Positions 1 to 5,851 of a DNA stretch of 25,579 nt are shown here, piece after piece. The DNA lies in the IMG/VR virus record IMGVR_UViG_3300042503_001556, positions 1 to 25,579 of that record; one strand, written 5' to 3'. Under the pieces are notes generated by a model that was not told the origin of the DNA, searched no databases, and saw nothing but the letters and a program-made list of their open reading frames with translations. A program made the position numbers and the translations under genes. Position 1 is the first letter of the stretch, and every line of letters begins with the position of its first letter. The stretch is from a virus.

Positions 1-79
1 TTTCCATTAAATAAGATTTAATTGCTTGAAATACGCCATGCGTACTAATGTTTAAGGTAAAATTTCTAATTTTTTTCAT
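1..79 (-). CDS. Partial hypothetical protein, C-terminus beyond the window edge
   Basis: An ATG at 79 opens a leftward frame that reads MKKIRNFTLNISTHGVFQAI and stays open to base 1, giving 26 codons inside the window. It overlaps the 3' end of the upstream gene (stop at 66-68) by about 14 bases, the same dense packing as the rest of the leftward operon. Too little of it is present to assign a family. Confidence 0.55.
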   Translation of the reverse strand, partial: MKKIRNFTLNISTHGVFQAIKSYLME

Positions 80-236
80 AAAGTTTAATGTTTAATCCTC
101 CCCATTGAGGAAGATTGTTTGAATAATTTAAAATATTACTTAAGAATTCATTTCTTAATGATTTTGCTTGCGGTGTGTTACGCATTTGTTTAGCAATTTT
201 TGCAATTTTGTTTGTTGTTTTTTGTTCTTCAGTCAT
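66..236 (-). CDS. Small hypothetical protein, 56 aa
   Basis: This leftward frame starts at ATG 236 and stops with TAG at 66-68. It begins MTEEQKTTNKIAKIAKQMRN and ends LPQWGGLNIKLYEKN. The leader (aataaataaaatt) is A-rich, as for neighbouring genes. The protein is basic and likely helical in its first 30 residues (alternating K/Q/R with I/A/L), with no membrane segment and no recognisable motif. It fills an otherwise empty gap in the operon and overlaps the next gene by 14 bases. Function unknown. Confidence 0.6.
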   Translation of the reverse strand: MTEEQKTTNKIAKIAKQMRNTPQAKSLRNEFLSNILNYSNNLPQWGGLNIKLYEKN

Positions 237-265
237 AATTTTATTTATTAAATTGTTTTTAATTT

Positions 266-643
266 TTAAATATCATTGTCATTGTAAGTTATTTGAATTG
301 TTGTAATGTAATTATCATAAAATTTATGTCTAATAGCCGTGTCTTTATCTGCATATACGGTATCCCCTATGTTATTACTATACACATTTACCCAACCTTC
401 TAAAGTCTTGTCTTCTACTTCAAGCATTAGGTTAAAATAATTTTGCTCCCCGTTAGTCTTATAAAATCCGTCTTTAGTAAATGAATTTAAACCGTTATCT
501 ACAACTCCATAAATCGGGTAAGTTAATTCAGCATTAAAATAAGTTAGTTGAGTAACTTCTTTACCTTCGCTATTTACTACTCTTTTAAAATCTCCTGCTT
601 TCCACCTTTCTAAATCGAAAGGGATTAATTTAGTTTTGTTCAT
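266..643 (-). CDS. Hypothetical phage protein starting with a 'PFDLERWKAGD' motif
   Basis: The start is taken at ATG 643 (MNKTKLIPFDLERWKAGDFK), not the upstream ATG at 703, because 643 lies just after the stop of the preceding gene (645-647) and the extra 20 residues would overlap it. The N-terminal pattern 'IPFDLERxKAGD' followed by a short strand-rich region resembles a small protein family common in tailed-phage accessory operons, where the motif opens a domain of unknown role. The rest (about residues 40-125) is mixed polar with several aromatic residues and looks like a small beta-rich fold. No membrane segment or catalytic motif is visible. Family assignment is from memory of the motif; function unknown. 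Confidence 0.7.
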   Translation of the reverse strand: MNKTKLIPFDLERWKAGDFKRVVNSEGKEVTQLTYFNAELTYPIYGVVDNGLNSFTKDGFYKTNGEQNYFNLMLEVEDKTLEGWVNVYSNNIGDTVYADKDTAIRHKFYDNYITTIQITYNDNDI

Positions 644-644
644 A

Positions 645-869
645 TTAAAATTTATTAAGTTGTTCGTAATATTCTTTTGGTTGTGGCTCTGGCTTTGGCA
701 CATAAGGCTTTTGTTCGTCCAAGAACATTTGCCAAAAGCGGTTAGCTATCTCATCACAATTTGCAAGTCTTAAACGCTCGATAAATTGAGCCACGTCATT
801 TAGTGAGTTTGCTGATTCGTACTTAGCTAAAGCCCATTCTTCTACGATTTGTTCTAAAAATTCATTCAT
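645..869 (-). CDS. Small hypothetical protein, 74 aa, helical with proline-rich tail
   Basis: The protein starts at ATG 869 and overlaps the stop of the upstream small membrane gene (TGA 866-868) in an ATGA arrangement. Residues 1-50 look amphipathic and helical (MNEFLEQIVEEWALAKYESA, then a second helix with ERLRLANCDEIANRFWQMF). The C-terminus is rich in proline and charge (KPEPQPKEYYEQLNKF). It could be a small adaptor or inhibitor protein, but nothing specific identifies it. Confidence 0.7.
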   Translation of the reverse strand: MNEFLEQIVEEWALAKYESANSLNDVAQFIERLRLANCDEIANRFWQMFLDEQKPYVPKPEPQPKEYYEQLNKF

Positions 870-1006
870 AATTTTTTGTTGTTTTTAATATGTCCAAATG
901 CCAATAATAATAATGTACCAAAACTGCCTAAAACTATTCCAAATAGTAGGCTGTCTGTTGCAATTGCTTGTTGCAATCTGTCTAAATTATTTAATAGGTG
1001 TTGCAT
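866..1006 (-). CDS. Single-pass small membrane protein, 46 aa
   Basis: ATG 1006 opens a frame MQHLLNNLDRLQQAIATDSL that ends at TGA 866-868, overlapping the next start as ATGA. Residues about 21-38 (LLFGIVLGSFGTLLLLAF) form one hydrophobic span. It is preceded by a polar helix and followed by a short basic tail (HIKNNKKL), which predicts N-out/C-in topology by the positive-inside rule. It begins 2 bases after the previous stop (1009). The tight fit to both neighbours is the main support for it being real. In this setting such proteins are often membrane-active early proteins or lysis accessories, but that is inference. Confidence 0.65.
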   Translation of the reverse strand: MQHLLNNLDRLQQAIATDSLLFGIVLGSFGTLLLLAFGHIKNNKKL

Positions 1007-1008
1007 AT

Positions 1009-1269
1009 TTATTCAATTTCAATTTTATATTTTGAGTTTATTGTTGTTATAATATATCCATCTTTTATTTCTTCAATATTTTGAACTAAACTAGTTTTAA
1101 ATAATGGTATAAGTTTAGAATAATATACATAAAAACATTCATTTATTTCAGGTTTAGACCAATCAAACATTAAACCTTTTTCTATAATATTACCAGAAGG
1201 ATATATATTTTCTTGAGGAAATATAGCAGTATCTAATGTTTCTAATTTAATTAATTTAATTTTATTCAT
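1009..1269 (-). CDS. Hypothetical protein, 86 aa
   Basis: The leftward frame runs from ATG 1269 to 1009 and lies between two genes with only 1-2 bases of spacing. It starts MNKIKLIKLETLDTAIFPQE and continues with mixed strand-like segments (CFYVYYSKLIPLF; DGYIITTINSKYKIEIE). There is no signal peptide, convincing membrane span or catalytic motif. The start fits the operon: the ATG sits immediately after the upstream stop at 1271. I do not recognise the family. Confidence 0.65.
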   Translation of the reverse strand: MNKIKLIKLETLDTAIFPQENIYPSGNIIEKGLMFDWSKPEINECFYVYYSKLIPLFKTSLVQNIEEIKDGYIITTINSKYKIEIE

Positions 1270-1270
1270 A

Positions 1271-1654
1271 TTATTTATTTTTTACAATTTCAATTAATTT
1301 AATTAAACAAGCAAGTTCTGCTTCTTCGTATGTATTAAATTCTTTACTTATATAATCTCCATATACTTGTACTTTAGATTTAGTTTCTACCTTAAATACT
1401 CTGTATTGATATTTTGTTGAATATGTTGGTTGAACTATTGAATCTAATACATACTTCTCTCTAAACCATCTAAATGCTTGTTGGTATGTTGCTGCTCCTA
1501 TTATTAAGTTAGCGTCATTAGTATATCCTTTTAGGTCATTTGAAAAAGAAAATATTTTTAATTCTTTCCCAATAAAAGCTCCTAAACAAGGTTCATCAAA
1601 TCCTAATTCTTTTAATTCTAATGCTTGTTCGTAAGGGATAAAATTTTTGTTCAT
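1271..1654 (-). CDS. Conserved phage protein of the 'IPYEQALELKELGF' type
   Basis: I place the start at ATG 1654 (MNKNFIPYEQALELKELGFD) rather than 1681, because the small upstream gene 1651-1740 ends in an ATGA overlap with it. The layout is an N-terminal 'PYEQALELKELGF' helix, a strand-rich middle, 'TYQQAFRWFREKY' near residues 70-82, and a C-terminal helix with 'TYEEAELACLIKLIEIVKNK'. This arrangement is common in Bacteroidota phages and prophages, usually in small-gene operons, and has no assigned function. The gene at 2546-2923 shares the same layout, so the operon carries two divergent paralogues. Confidence 0.8.
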   Translation of the reverse strand: MNKNFIPYEQALELKELGFDEPCLGAFIGKELKIFSFSNDLKGYTNDANLIIGAATYQQAFRWFREKYVLDSIVQPTYSTKYQYRVFKVETKSKVQVYGDYISKEFNTYEEAELACLIKLIEIVKNK

Positions 1655-1740
1655 TGTATTTTTTTTAAAATGAAATACCAAAGCTTAATTAAATTAAACC
1701 TTAATATTTCATATATTAATAATGTGACTAATAGTTTCAT
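1651..1740 (-). CDS. Tiny hydrophobic peptide, 29 aa
   Basis: ATG 1740 begins MKLLVTLLIYEILRFNLIKL and ends at TGA 1651-1653, overlapping the next gene's ATG at 1654 as ATGA. It starts 2 bases after the preceding stop (1743-1745). Nearly the whole peptide is hydrophobic with scattered R/K, so it would sit in or on the membrane. Junction spacing identical to its neighbours argues that it is translated; its shortness argues for caution. Function unknown. Confidence 0.5.
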   Translation of the reverse strand: MKLLVTLLIYEILRFNLIKLWYFILKKIQ

Positions 1741-1742
1741 AA

Positions 1743-2549
1743 CTATTTCTTTTTAAATTGTTCAAACCATTCTTTTAATAACTCTTTTGTTGTTTTATCA
1801 GATTCTTCAATTCTATTTTTTTGATAAGCCCATTTATGAAAGTTAATCATATCTTCCTCACTATACATTCTTTCTTGCACCCATTTAGCACCTTCTAACC
1901 ATTTGTCTCTACAAAGTTCTCCAAAATCACAATATGTTTCATCATCATATCCATCATTTGGGTATATTTTATTAGCAGCTTCTTCAAGTGTTTCTTGTTT
2001 AGGTTCTTCAACTACTATTTTACCACACTCCCAACACTTATAACAACCATCTTTATAGTAATCTCTAAACCTTGATTCTTGATGTAAACATTCTTGTTTA
2101 AGTTCTTCTTGTAAAATGATGATTTTGTACCAACCATATCCTTTTGCTGTTTCAACACCATAAGGAAATGCATCTTTGTCATAAATAACTTCAACCCATT
2201 CACAACTTGGATTCTTGACAAACCATTCTAAGAAATCATCATCAATAGCTTGTACACCATTAGCAATAAGGTCTTGGTCTGTAGTTAAAATTATTTTTTT
2301 ATAATCTTTCCAAGCCCTATTTAGGTTATCAATTTCCTTAAATTGTCTAATTTTATTAAAGTACAAATAGTATTCACCAACTTTTAAATCTCCTTCTTTA
2401 ACTTCTAAATCAGAAGTGATGTAGATGTTTTGACATTTCCCTTTAGTGAATATTTTTTGAAGTGTGTATTGATTATTTAATAAAAGTGTATTTTCTTTTA
2501 AAAACAACCTACTTGGTTTATCTGTCGGTATTAAATGAATGTTTTTCAT
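1743..2549 (-). CDS. Conserved phage protein with Cys cluster and 'EEAAxxxYP...W.EGAKW' C-terminal module
   Basis: The 268-residue protein appears to be two modules. Residues about 85-130 carry 'LTTDQDLIANGVQAIDDDFLEWFVKNPSCEWVEV', a motif set widespread in Bacteroidota phage accessory proteins. Residues about 150-180 carry CLHQ...CYKCWECGK, a Cys/His cluster (C-x2-C-x2-C with nearby H) that could bind one zinc ion. The C-terminal part (ETLEEAANKIYP...CRDKWLEGAKWVQERMYSEEDM) resembles a helical module found repeatedly at the ends of such proteins. Module order suggests shuffling within the phage accessory gene pool. The next gene overlaps by 4 bases (ATGA at 2546-2549). No enzymatic function can be claimed. 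Confidence 0.8.
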   Translation of the reverse strand: MKNIHLIPTDKPSRLFLKENTLLLNNQYTLQKIFTKGKCQNIYITSDLEVKEGDLKVGEYYLYFNKIRQFKEIDNLNRAWKDYKKIILTTDQDLIANGVQAIDDDFLEWFVKNPSCEWVEVIYDKDAFPYGVETAKGYGWYKIIILQEELKQECLHQESRFRDYYKDGCYKCWECGKIVVEEPKQETLEEAANKIYPNDGYDDETYCDFGELCRDKWLEGAKWVQERMYSEEDMINFHKWAYQKNRIEESDKTTKELLKEWFEQFKKK

Positions 2550-2923
2550 ATCAATTCTTTTAAAATGTAATTAAATGCTGCTGAATAGGCTTCTTTTGGC
2601 GACTTAAACTTGTATTCTTCTCCGTTCAAAACCATGTAGTATTCTTCGTTGCTATTATCATAGTAAACCTCAATCCAAACACCATGATTAACCCTTAACC
2701 ATTCAACTACTTGCCATTGTTCAGGTCTTGAAATAGTTCCATTTATATTGTTAATATCGTTAATAGGAGAATTATAATTTATTTCGTTGCCATAATAATA
2801 ATAATCTTTAGGAGTAAATTCTTCTGATGTAGTATAATAAGATTTAACATCTATGTTAAAATTTTTTTCTTTAAGCAATTTAGCTTGTTCAAAGGTCACG
2901 TATGTTGGTTGTATGTTTTTCAT
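2546..2923 (-). CDS. Conserved phage protein, divergent paralogue of the 1271-1654 product
   Basis: The protein begins MKNIQPTYVTFEQAKLLKEK, has 'RPEQWQVVEWLRVNHGVWIEV' in the middle and ends 'SPKEAYSAAFNYILKELI'. The order of elements (start helix with 'F/YEQAxxLKExxF', central 'QxxxxWLRxxxG', C-terminal 'EAYxAAxxYIL') matches the gene at 1271-1654 and a family frequent in Bacteroidota phages. It overlaps the following gene start by 4 bases and begins 1 base after the upstream stop (2925). Function unknown; likely cytoplasmic. Confidence 0.8.
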   Translation of the reverse strand: MKNIQPTYVTFEQAKLLKEKNFNIDVKSYYTTSEEFTPKDYYYYGNEINYNSPINDINNINGTISRPEQWQVVEWLRVNHGVWIEVYYDNSNEEYYMVLNGEEYKFKSPKEAYSAAFNYILKELI

Positions 2924-2924
2924 A

Positions 2925-3143
2925 TCAAATATTTATATGTTTATCATCTCTTAATGCTACAACCCATCTTATTATAGTCATAACAAGCATTCCTATTGTT
3001 ATAAAAAATAACATTACATAAACAAGAGTCAAATTTACATCAGATTGACAAAATGTTAACTTATACCATTGTAAAAATGGAATCATAAATAAAGGAAAAG
3101 CTAATAATGTTATAGTGTGAATAATTGCAATAATGTATTTCAT
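2925..3143 (-). CDS. Small membrane protein with two predicted spans
   Basis: The start is placed at ATG 3143 (MKYIIAIIHTITLLAFPLFM), 14 bases after the upstream stop at 3158-3160; the in-frame ATG at 3167 would overlap the upstream gene. Two hydrophobic segments are clear: about residues 3-24 and about residues 38-62 (LVYVMLFFITIGMLVMTIIRW), followed by a charged tail (RDDKHINI). A short polar loop separates them. It is adjacent to a second membrane protein gene, so the two may act together at the host inner membrane, for example in superinfection exclusion or lysis control. That role is inference from context only. Confidence 0.7.
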   Translation of the reverse strand: MKYIIAIIHTITLLAFPLFMIPFLQWYKLTFCQSDVNLTLVYVMLFFITIGMLVMTIIRWVVALRDDKHINI

Positions 3144-3157
3144 ATGTTTTAGTTTTA

Positions 3158-3625
3158 TTATTTCCAATTAATTTTAGGACAATTTTTATTATAAACTGAT
3201 TTAGTGTAACTTATTATGATATTATTTTTTAAATTATTTTCTAAATAATAAGATTTATCACATAAATAATTATATATTACAACTGCTCCTAAAAATACTA
3301 AAATTAAACCACCACAAAGAGCTGCTGAACTATCATAACTATAAGCATCAAATAAATACATAAAAAAATGAAACAAAGAATACGTTATAATTGTAAAAGT
3401 ACATAATAGAAGCCATATAAATCCACCTAATAAACTAGATTCTTTTTCAATTCTTTTATTGAAAATACTTCCTATAACTAAAGGTAAACGTAAAATAAAA
3501 TTTGGTATAAATAATATTATTGCTAATATTAATTTCCAAAAGAAGGGACACAAGTTACTTGGTAAATTTTCGTTATATGTATAATTCCATAACCATACAT
3601 ACCATGAGTTTAGTTTTAATTCCAT
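3158..3625 (-). CDS. Multi-pass membrane protein (~155 aa)
   Basis: I favour the start at ATG 3625 (MELKLNSWYVWLWNYTYNEN) because its leader (aataaacaaaaca) matches leaders of other genes here, such as the one at 21071. A longer frame back to 3703 adds 26 basic residues. Hydrophobic stretches are visible at about residues 30-52 (ILAIILFIPNFILRLPLVIG), 66-90 (LLGGFIWLLLCTFTIITYSL) and 104-122 (AALCGGLILVFLGAVVIYNY). The opening 'LNSWYVWLWNY...LPSNLCPFFWKL' pattern resembles short membrane proteins I associate with Bacteroidota phages, where function is unknown. If the long start is used, the gene overlaps the 3' end of the structured region upstream. Confidence 0.7.
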   Translation of the reverse strand: MELKLNSWYVWLWNYTYNENLPSNLCPFFWKLILAIILFIPNFILRLPLVIGSIFNKRIEKESSLLGGFIWLLLCTFTIITYSLFHFFMYLFDAYSYDSSAALCGGLILVFLGAVVIYNYLCDKSYYLENNLKNNIIISYTKSVYNKNCPKINWK

Positions 3626-3676
3626 TGTTTTGTTTATTAATTTTTTAATTGATTTTTGTTTAGCACCCTCTTTCTT

Positions 3677-4631
3677 ACTTAGCTTTTCTAAGTCCATCTT
3701 CACGTTTTACGGTTTGACGATTTCCATCAGACTTCAATCTTATTGGAACATATAAGAGTAGGGTCACGTAGTTAATGCCCGCCTTTCTCCCTGTACTTTT
3801 GGGCGGAATACTTTATTTATCAGGGTTTTTAACTACTTGCTGAGAACTCATTTGTGTTGTAGTGGTTTATTAGCACTCTTTCCAAATACATTCCTTTCTC
3901 AAGGGAACAACACATTTATCATTACTGATAATATTCTTATTTAAAGTCGTGTCAATGTTTTACGACTTATAAGTTATAATAAATGGTTTTTATGTTACCA
4001 CCAACGAAACTTAAATACAATAGTTTACGACAAATGCTGGATTAACCAGATAATTTAATTAAGACACCTAAAACTATTGCAAAGCCCAATCTACTTATAG
4101 TTAACCACATCTATTGTGTGAGTCAGAATCATACATCCTATATAAGTTTAGCTTGTTTAAATAGAAACTAGTGTCTCTAACATCTTAAAAAGAGTTAAGT
4201 TTTTTGTTTTGCAGGTTGTTATCATTATGCAACTGAACACAATAGTTTAATGTGTTGTAATGGCTTTACATTACTTTATGCATAACTATCCGTTTAAAGG
4301 CTATCAGATTACCTTGTAGAGTATTTATTATTTACTACTACACGTTTACCCTTATGCATTCAGTTGTATAATATGTTCCTGAAGTAACTCTCAAGGTTAG
4401 TCTGTACATTTCTGTACTATCTTATCCTTTGCTTAGCATAGCTCATCACTATGTCTACATCTTTCTAGATAATCCCTCAATGTTTTTGCTTTTTGGAATC
4501 CATATATTATACAACTGAACAACTTAGTTGTAATTCTCGGTCTATACACGAGGCTTTGATATTATCTCATCTTACAACTTTGTATTATGCTTAGGATATT
4601 AATTAAGCCTTTTTATATCATGCTTAGGATA
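3677..4631 (-). ncRNA. Candidate very large structured noncoding RNA (~900 nt)
   Basis: No plausible gene lies in 3704-4636, yet the stretch is full of ordered complementary segments. Perfect pairs: 4359-4374 with 4504-4519 (16 bp), 4526-4533/4572-4579 (8), 4278-4285/4352-4359 (8), 4018-4026/4071-4079 (9), 3853-3860/3907-3914 (8), 3768-3775/3829-3836 (8), 3944-3950/3962-3968 (7), 3916-3921/3926-3931 (6), 4257-4262/4269-4274 (6), 4236-4241/4251-4256 (6), plus 4315-4323/4333-4342 (9 with one bulge). A pseudoknot is possible: 3789-3793 with 3821-3825 across 3779-3783/3802-3806. Read leftward, two hairpins are capped by GNRA loops, GUAA (3922-3925) and GAAA (4409-4412), which together with the flanking gene orientation favours the minus strand. 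A few pairs would be G-U only on the plus strand, so the strand is not certain. Length, phage context and complexity recall the GOLLD and ROOL RNA classes; I cannot assign a family. Confidence 0.62.
4587..4631. repeat. Direct repeat ATGCTTAGGATA, two copies
   Basis: The 12-base sequence ATGCTTAGGATA occurs at 4587-4598 and again at 4620-4631, 33 bases apart, at the lipoprotein-gene edge of the structured noncoding region. A related GCTTAGCAT lies at 4431-4439 and TATCCT at 4423-4428, so either copy could pair with that segment. It could be a processing or regulatory site for the RNA or part of its terminal helix; undecided. Confidence 0.6.
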
Positions 4632-4636
4632 GGAAG

Positions 4637-4915
4637 TTATTTAACGATTACAACTTTATAATAATCTACATAATTGTATGAACTATCAATATAATATTTG
4701 ATAGGTAAACCTTCAGGTATTATGCCTACATATTTACCAACAATTTCAGAATTATTTCTTGTTGAACGTACTAATACAGTATCATTTATGTAAAATTCGT
4801 AATCAATAGATGATTGTACTTCTTGCATTTTACCATTCTCGTATTGAACGATGTAGTTTTTAGTGCAGCTTACTAACCCAGTTAGTAATAGTGCGATTAA
4901 TGTGAGTTTTTTCAC
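4637..4915 (-). CDS. Small lipoprotein, 92 aa
   Basis: The protein starts MKKLTLIALLLTGLVSCTKN: a short basic n-region, a hydrophobic core and a lipobox LVSC with the lipidated Cys at residue 17. It would be exported and anchored by signal peptidase II processing. The mature part (about 75 residues) is polar and strand-rich (YIVQYENGKMQEVQSSIDY; NDTVLVRSTRNNSEIVGKY; YYKVVIVK) and resembles a small OB/SH3-like barrel by pattern only. Phage lipoproteins of this size are known in superinfection exclusion and host-surface modification, so that is a reasonable guess. It has its own structured leader upstream and the large noncoding RNA directly downstream, which may be its co-transcribed tail. Confidence 0.8.
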   Translation of the reverse strand: MKKLTLIALLLTGLVSCTKNYIVQYENGKMQEVQSSIDYEFYINDTVLVRSTRNNSEIVGKYVGIIPEGLPIKYYIDSSYNYVDYYKVVIVK

Positions 4916-5013
4916 AGAATTATATTGTTTTTAAATTTAAAATGATTGGAAATGTATAGTTTATTTAAGGGAATTGTTGTTGGAAGTGTTATATAAATAT
5001 AGTGTAATTTTGT

Positions 5014-5096
5014 ATTGATACTTGGGGAAACAACCTAAAACTAGGCTTGGTTGTCTCCCAGTCAAATATCTAGTGTACACTTCACACAGTATCAGT
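5014..5096 (-). promoter_or_regulatory. Structured leader upstream of the lipoprotein gene (three-way junction)
   Basis: An outer stem pairs 5014-5022 with 5088-5096 (9 bp, one wobble). Inside it, a long hairpin pairs 5025-5035 with 5049-5059 (11 bp; the one non-Watson-Crick position is G-U when read leftward) and a second arm holds the palindrome AGTGTACACT (5072-5081). A further hairpin lies beside it (5107-5113/5135-5141, with 5116-5120/5124-5128 nested inside). It lies in the 316 bases between a terminator (5212-5227) and the lipoprotein start (4915), so read leftward it is a 5' untranslated leader. It may be a regulatory RNA or cis-element; no known riboswitch class is recognised. Confidence 0.5.
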
Positions 5097-5151
5097 TAGT
5101 TATGTTATGAAATGTAAAGTGTTACTTTAACTAAATTTCATTATAACTTAT

Positions 5152-5174
5152 TGATTATCATTTAATGATTATCA
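5152..5174. promoter_or_regulatory. Tandem operator-like sites TGATTATCA (two copies)
   Basis: TGATTATCA, an interrupted palindrome (TGAT-T-ATCA), occurs at 5152-5160 and 5166-5174, start-to-start 14 bases apart. A third copy lies at 5896-5904 next to the rightward promoter. The spacing and shared sequence suggest binding sites for one phage or host repressor that would control both the lipoprotein/noncoding RNA unit and the rightward arm. The protein is unknown; the winged-helix product of 5987-6445 is a candidate. Confidence 0.5.
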
Positions 5175-5211
5175 GTTAATTATATTTAATGAAGAGGGTA
5201 TATTAAAATAA

Positions 5212-5227
5212 AGAGCCCGAAGGCTCT
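5212..5227 (-). terminator. Rho-independent terminator with UUCG tetraloop
   Basis: Read leftward, AGAGCC-TTCG-GGCTCT forms a 6-bp stem closed by the very stable C(UUCG)G loop, followed by a T-rich run (TTATTTTAATA in 5201-5211). It starts 4 bases beyond the 3' end of the gene at 5232-5528, so it ends that gene's transcript and separates it from the lipoprotein unit. Confidence 0.85.
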
Positions 5228-5231
5228 ATTA

Positions 5232-5528
5232 TTAAAATCCAAAATCTTCAGCAGTAGCTGTTTCAGCACCAACCAAATGACTCATAGTAATGATAACACC
5301 GTCTGCTGTTTTAGTAGCAGTAGTAAGGTATTCATTACCTATAATCATTCCGTAAGCGAAGTTGTTATCATAGACAATAGCTTGTCTTGTAACTAATTCG
5401 CCATTAATGTTTGGAAATTCAACAGTTGCATTACGAAACATTGTTCCGTTAACATTAGGTTTAGCATTAGCACTAACGCTAATTAATTTAGCAATAAATT
5501 GCTTTTGTGTGTCGTTTAAATTTTTCAT
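5232..5528 (-). CDS. Hypothetical protein, 98 aa, own transcription unit
   Basis: The frame starts at ATG 5528 (MKNLNDTQKQFIAKLISVSA) and ends at 5232. Residues 1-20 are likely helical. The rest is strand-rich (NATVEFPNINGELVTRQAIV; FAYGMIIGNEYL; DGVIITMSHLVGAETATAEDFGF) and ends in an acidic tail. It contains no Cys, signal peptide or membrane segment. It is the first leftward gene from the divergent control region, is followed at once by a strong terminator, and is preceded by a structured leader. This layout fits a highly or separately expressed early protein. Family not recognised. Confidence 0.75.
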   Translation of the reverse strand: MKNLNDTQKQFIAKLISVSANAKPNVNGTMFRNATVEFPNINGELVTRQAIVYDNNFAYGMIIGNEYLTTATKTADGVIITMSHLVGAETATAEDFGF

Positions 5529-5538
5529 ATGTGTGATA

Positions 5539-5607
5539 GCGGGGTTAATAGTTCCGCAAAACTGACGGGGGTGTTAGTTGTAACCTGCAACACATACTTA
5601 CACCCTC
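5539..5607 (-). promoter_or_regulatory. Structured leader of the 5232-5528 gene, with possible leader peptide
   Basis: Two hairpins precede the start codon at 5528: GCGG/CCGC (5539-5542 with 5554-5557) and an 8-bp stem 5567-5574/5600-5607 with an inner GTTG/CAAC (5577-5580/5588-5591). Read leftward, the second stem contains GGAGGG, a Shine-Dalgarno-like sequence 8 bases before an ATG at 5595 that opens a 16-codon frame (MCCRLQLTPPSVLRNY) ending at 5545. The hairpin would hide this site. The peptide is speculative. Confidence 0.4.
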
Positions 5608-5756
5608 CTATTAATTTAAAATACACCCCTTCACACTCCTACCAATTTTTTCATATAATTTTTATATAGGGGGATAAGGAAAAAATGCATATTTTAGATT
5701 TCATTTTTTCAATTCTAAAAAAATTAAAAAAAAATTAAAATTTTGCAACATTGCGA

Positions 5757-5774
5757 TATGTTCTTAAGAACATA
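5757..5774. promoter_or_regulatory. 18-bp perfect palindrome, operator candidate
   Basis: TATGTTCTTAAGAACATA is a perfect 18-base palindrome in the middle of the divergent control region (5529-5986). Its core AAGAAC/GTTCTT resembles the half-sites of dimeric repressors. A run of A and T tracts (about 5700-5743) lies beside it and could be bent or easily melted DNA. A binding site for a dimeric regulator is the simplest reading; a part in replication initiation is the alternative. Confidence 0.6.
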
Positions 5775-5851
5775 AATCGGCCCTAATATACTTAAGAAAG
5801 AGAGAGAACCTACAACCCTTGTTATTCCTACAAAGTCAGTAACTGATTTAT

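Noticed and set aside
2015-2221. Leftward frame of 68 codons (MSRIQVVNGLKLFMTKMHFL) inside the 1743-2549 gene
   Set aside because: It overlaps a longer, motif-bearing gene on the same strand in another frame and has no junction with any neighbour.
4555-4582. Plus-strand promoter-like CAACTTTG (4575-4582) with TTTG at 4555-4558
   Set aside because: Spacer is only 16 bases instead of 20, the -7 box starts CA rather than TA, and the segment is part of the 8-bp stem 4526-4533/4572-4579 of the RNA candidate.
3704-4636. Group I or II intron or an inactivated gene as the origin of the gene-free stretch
   Set aside because: Neighbouring genes are intact on both sides with no split gene, no intron-encoded protein is present, and the many ordered inverted repeats are not expected from a decayed gene. 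Not formally excluded without a covariance-model search.
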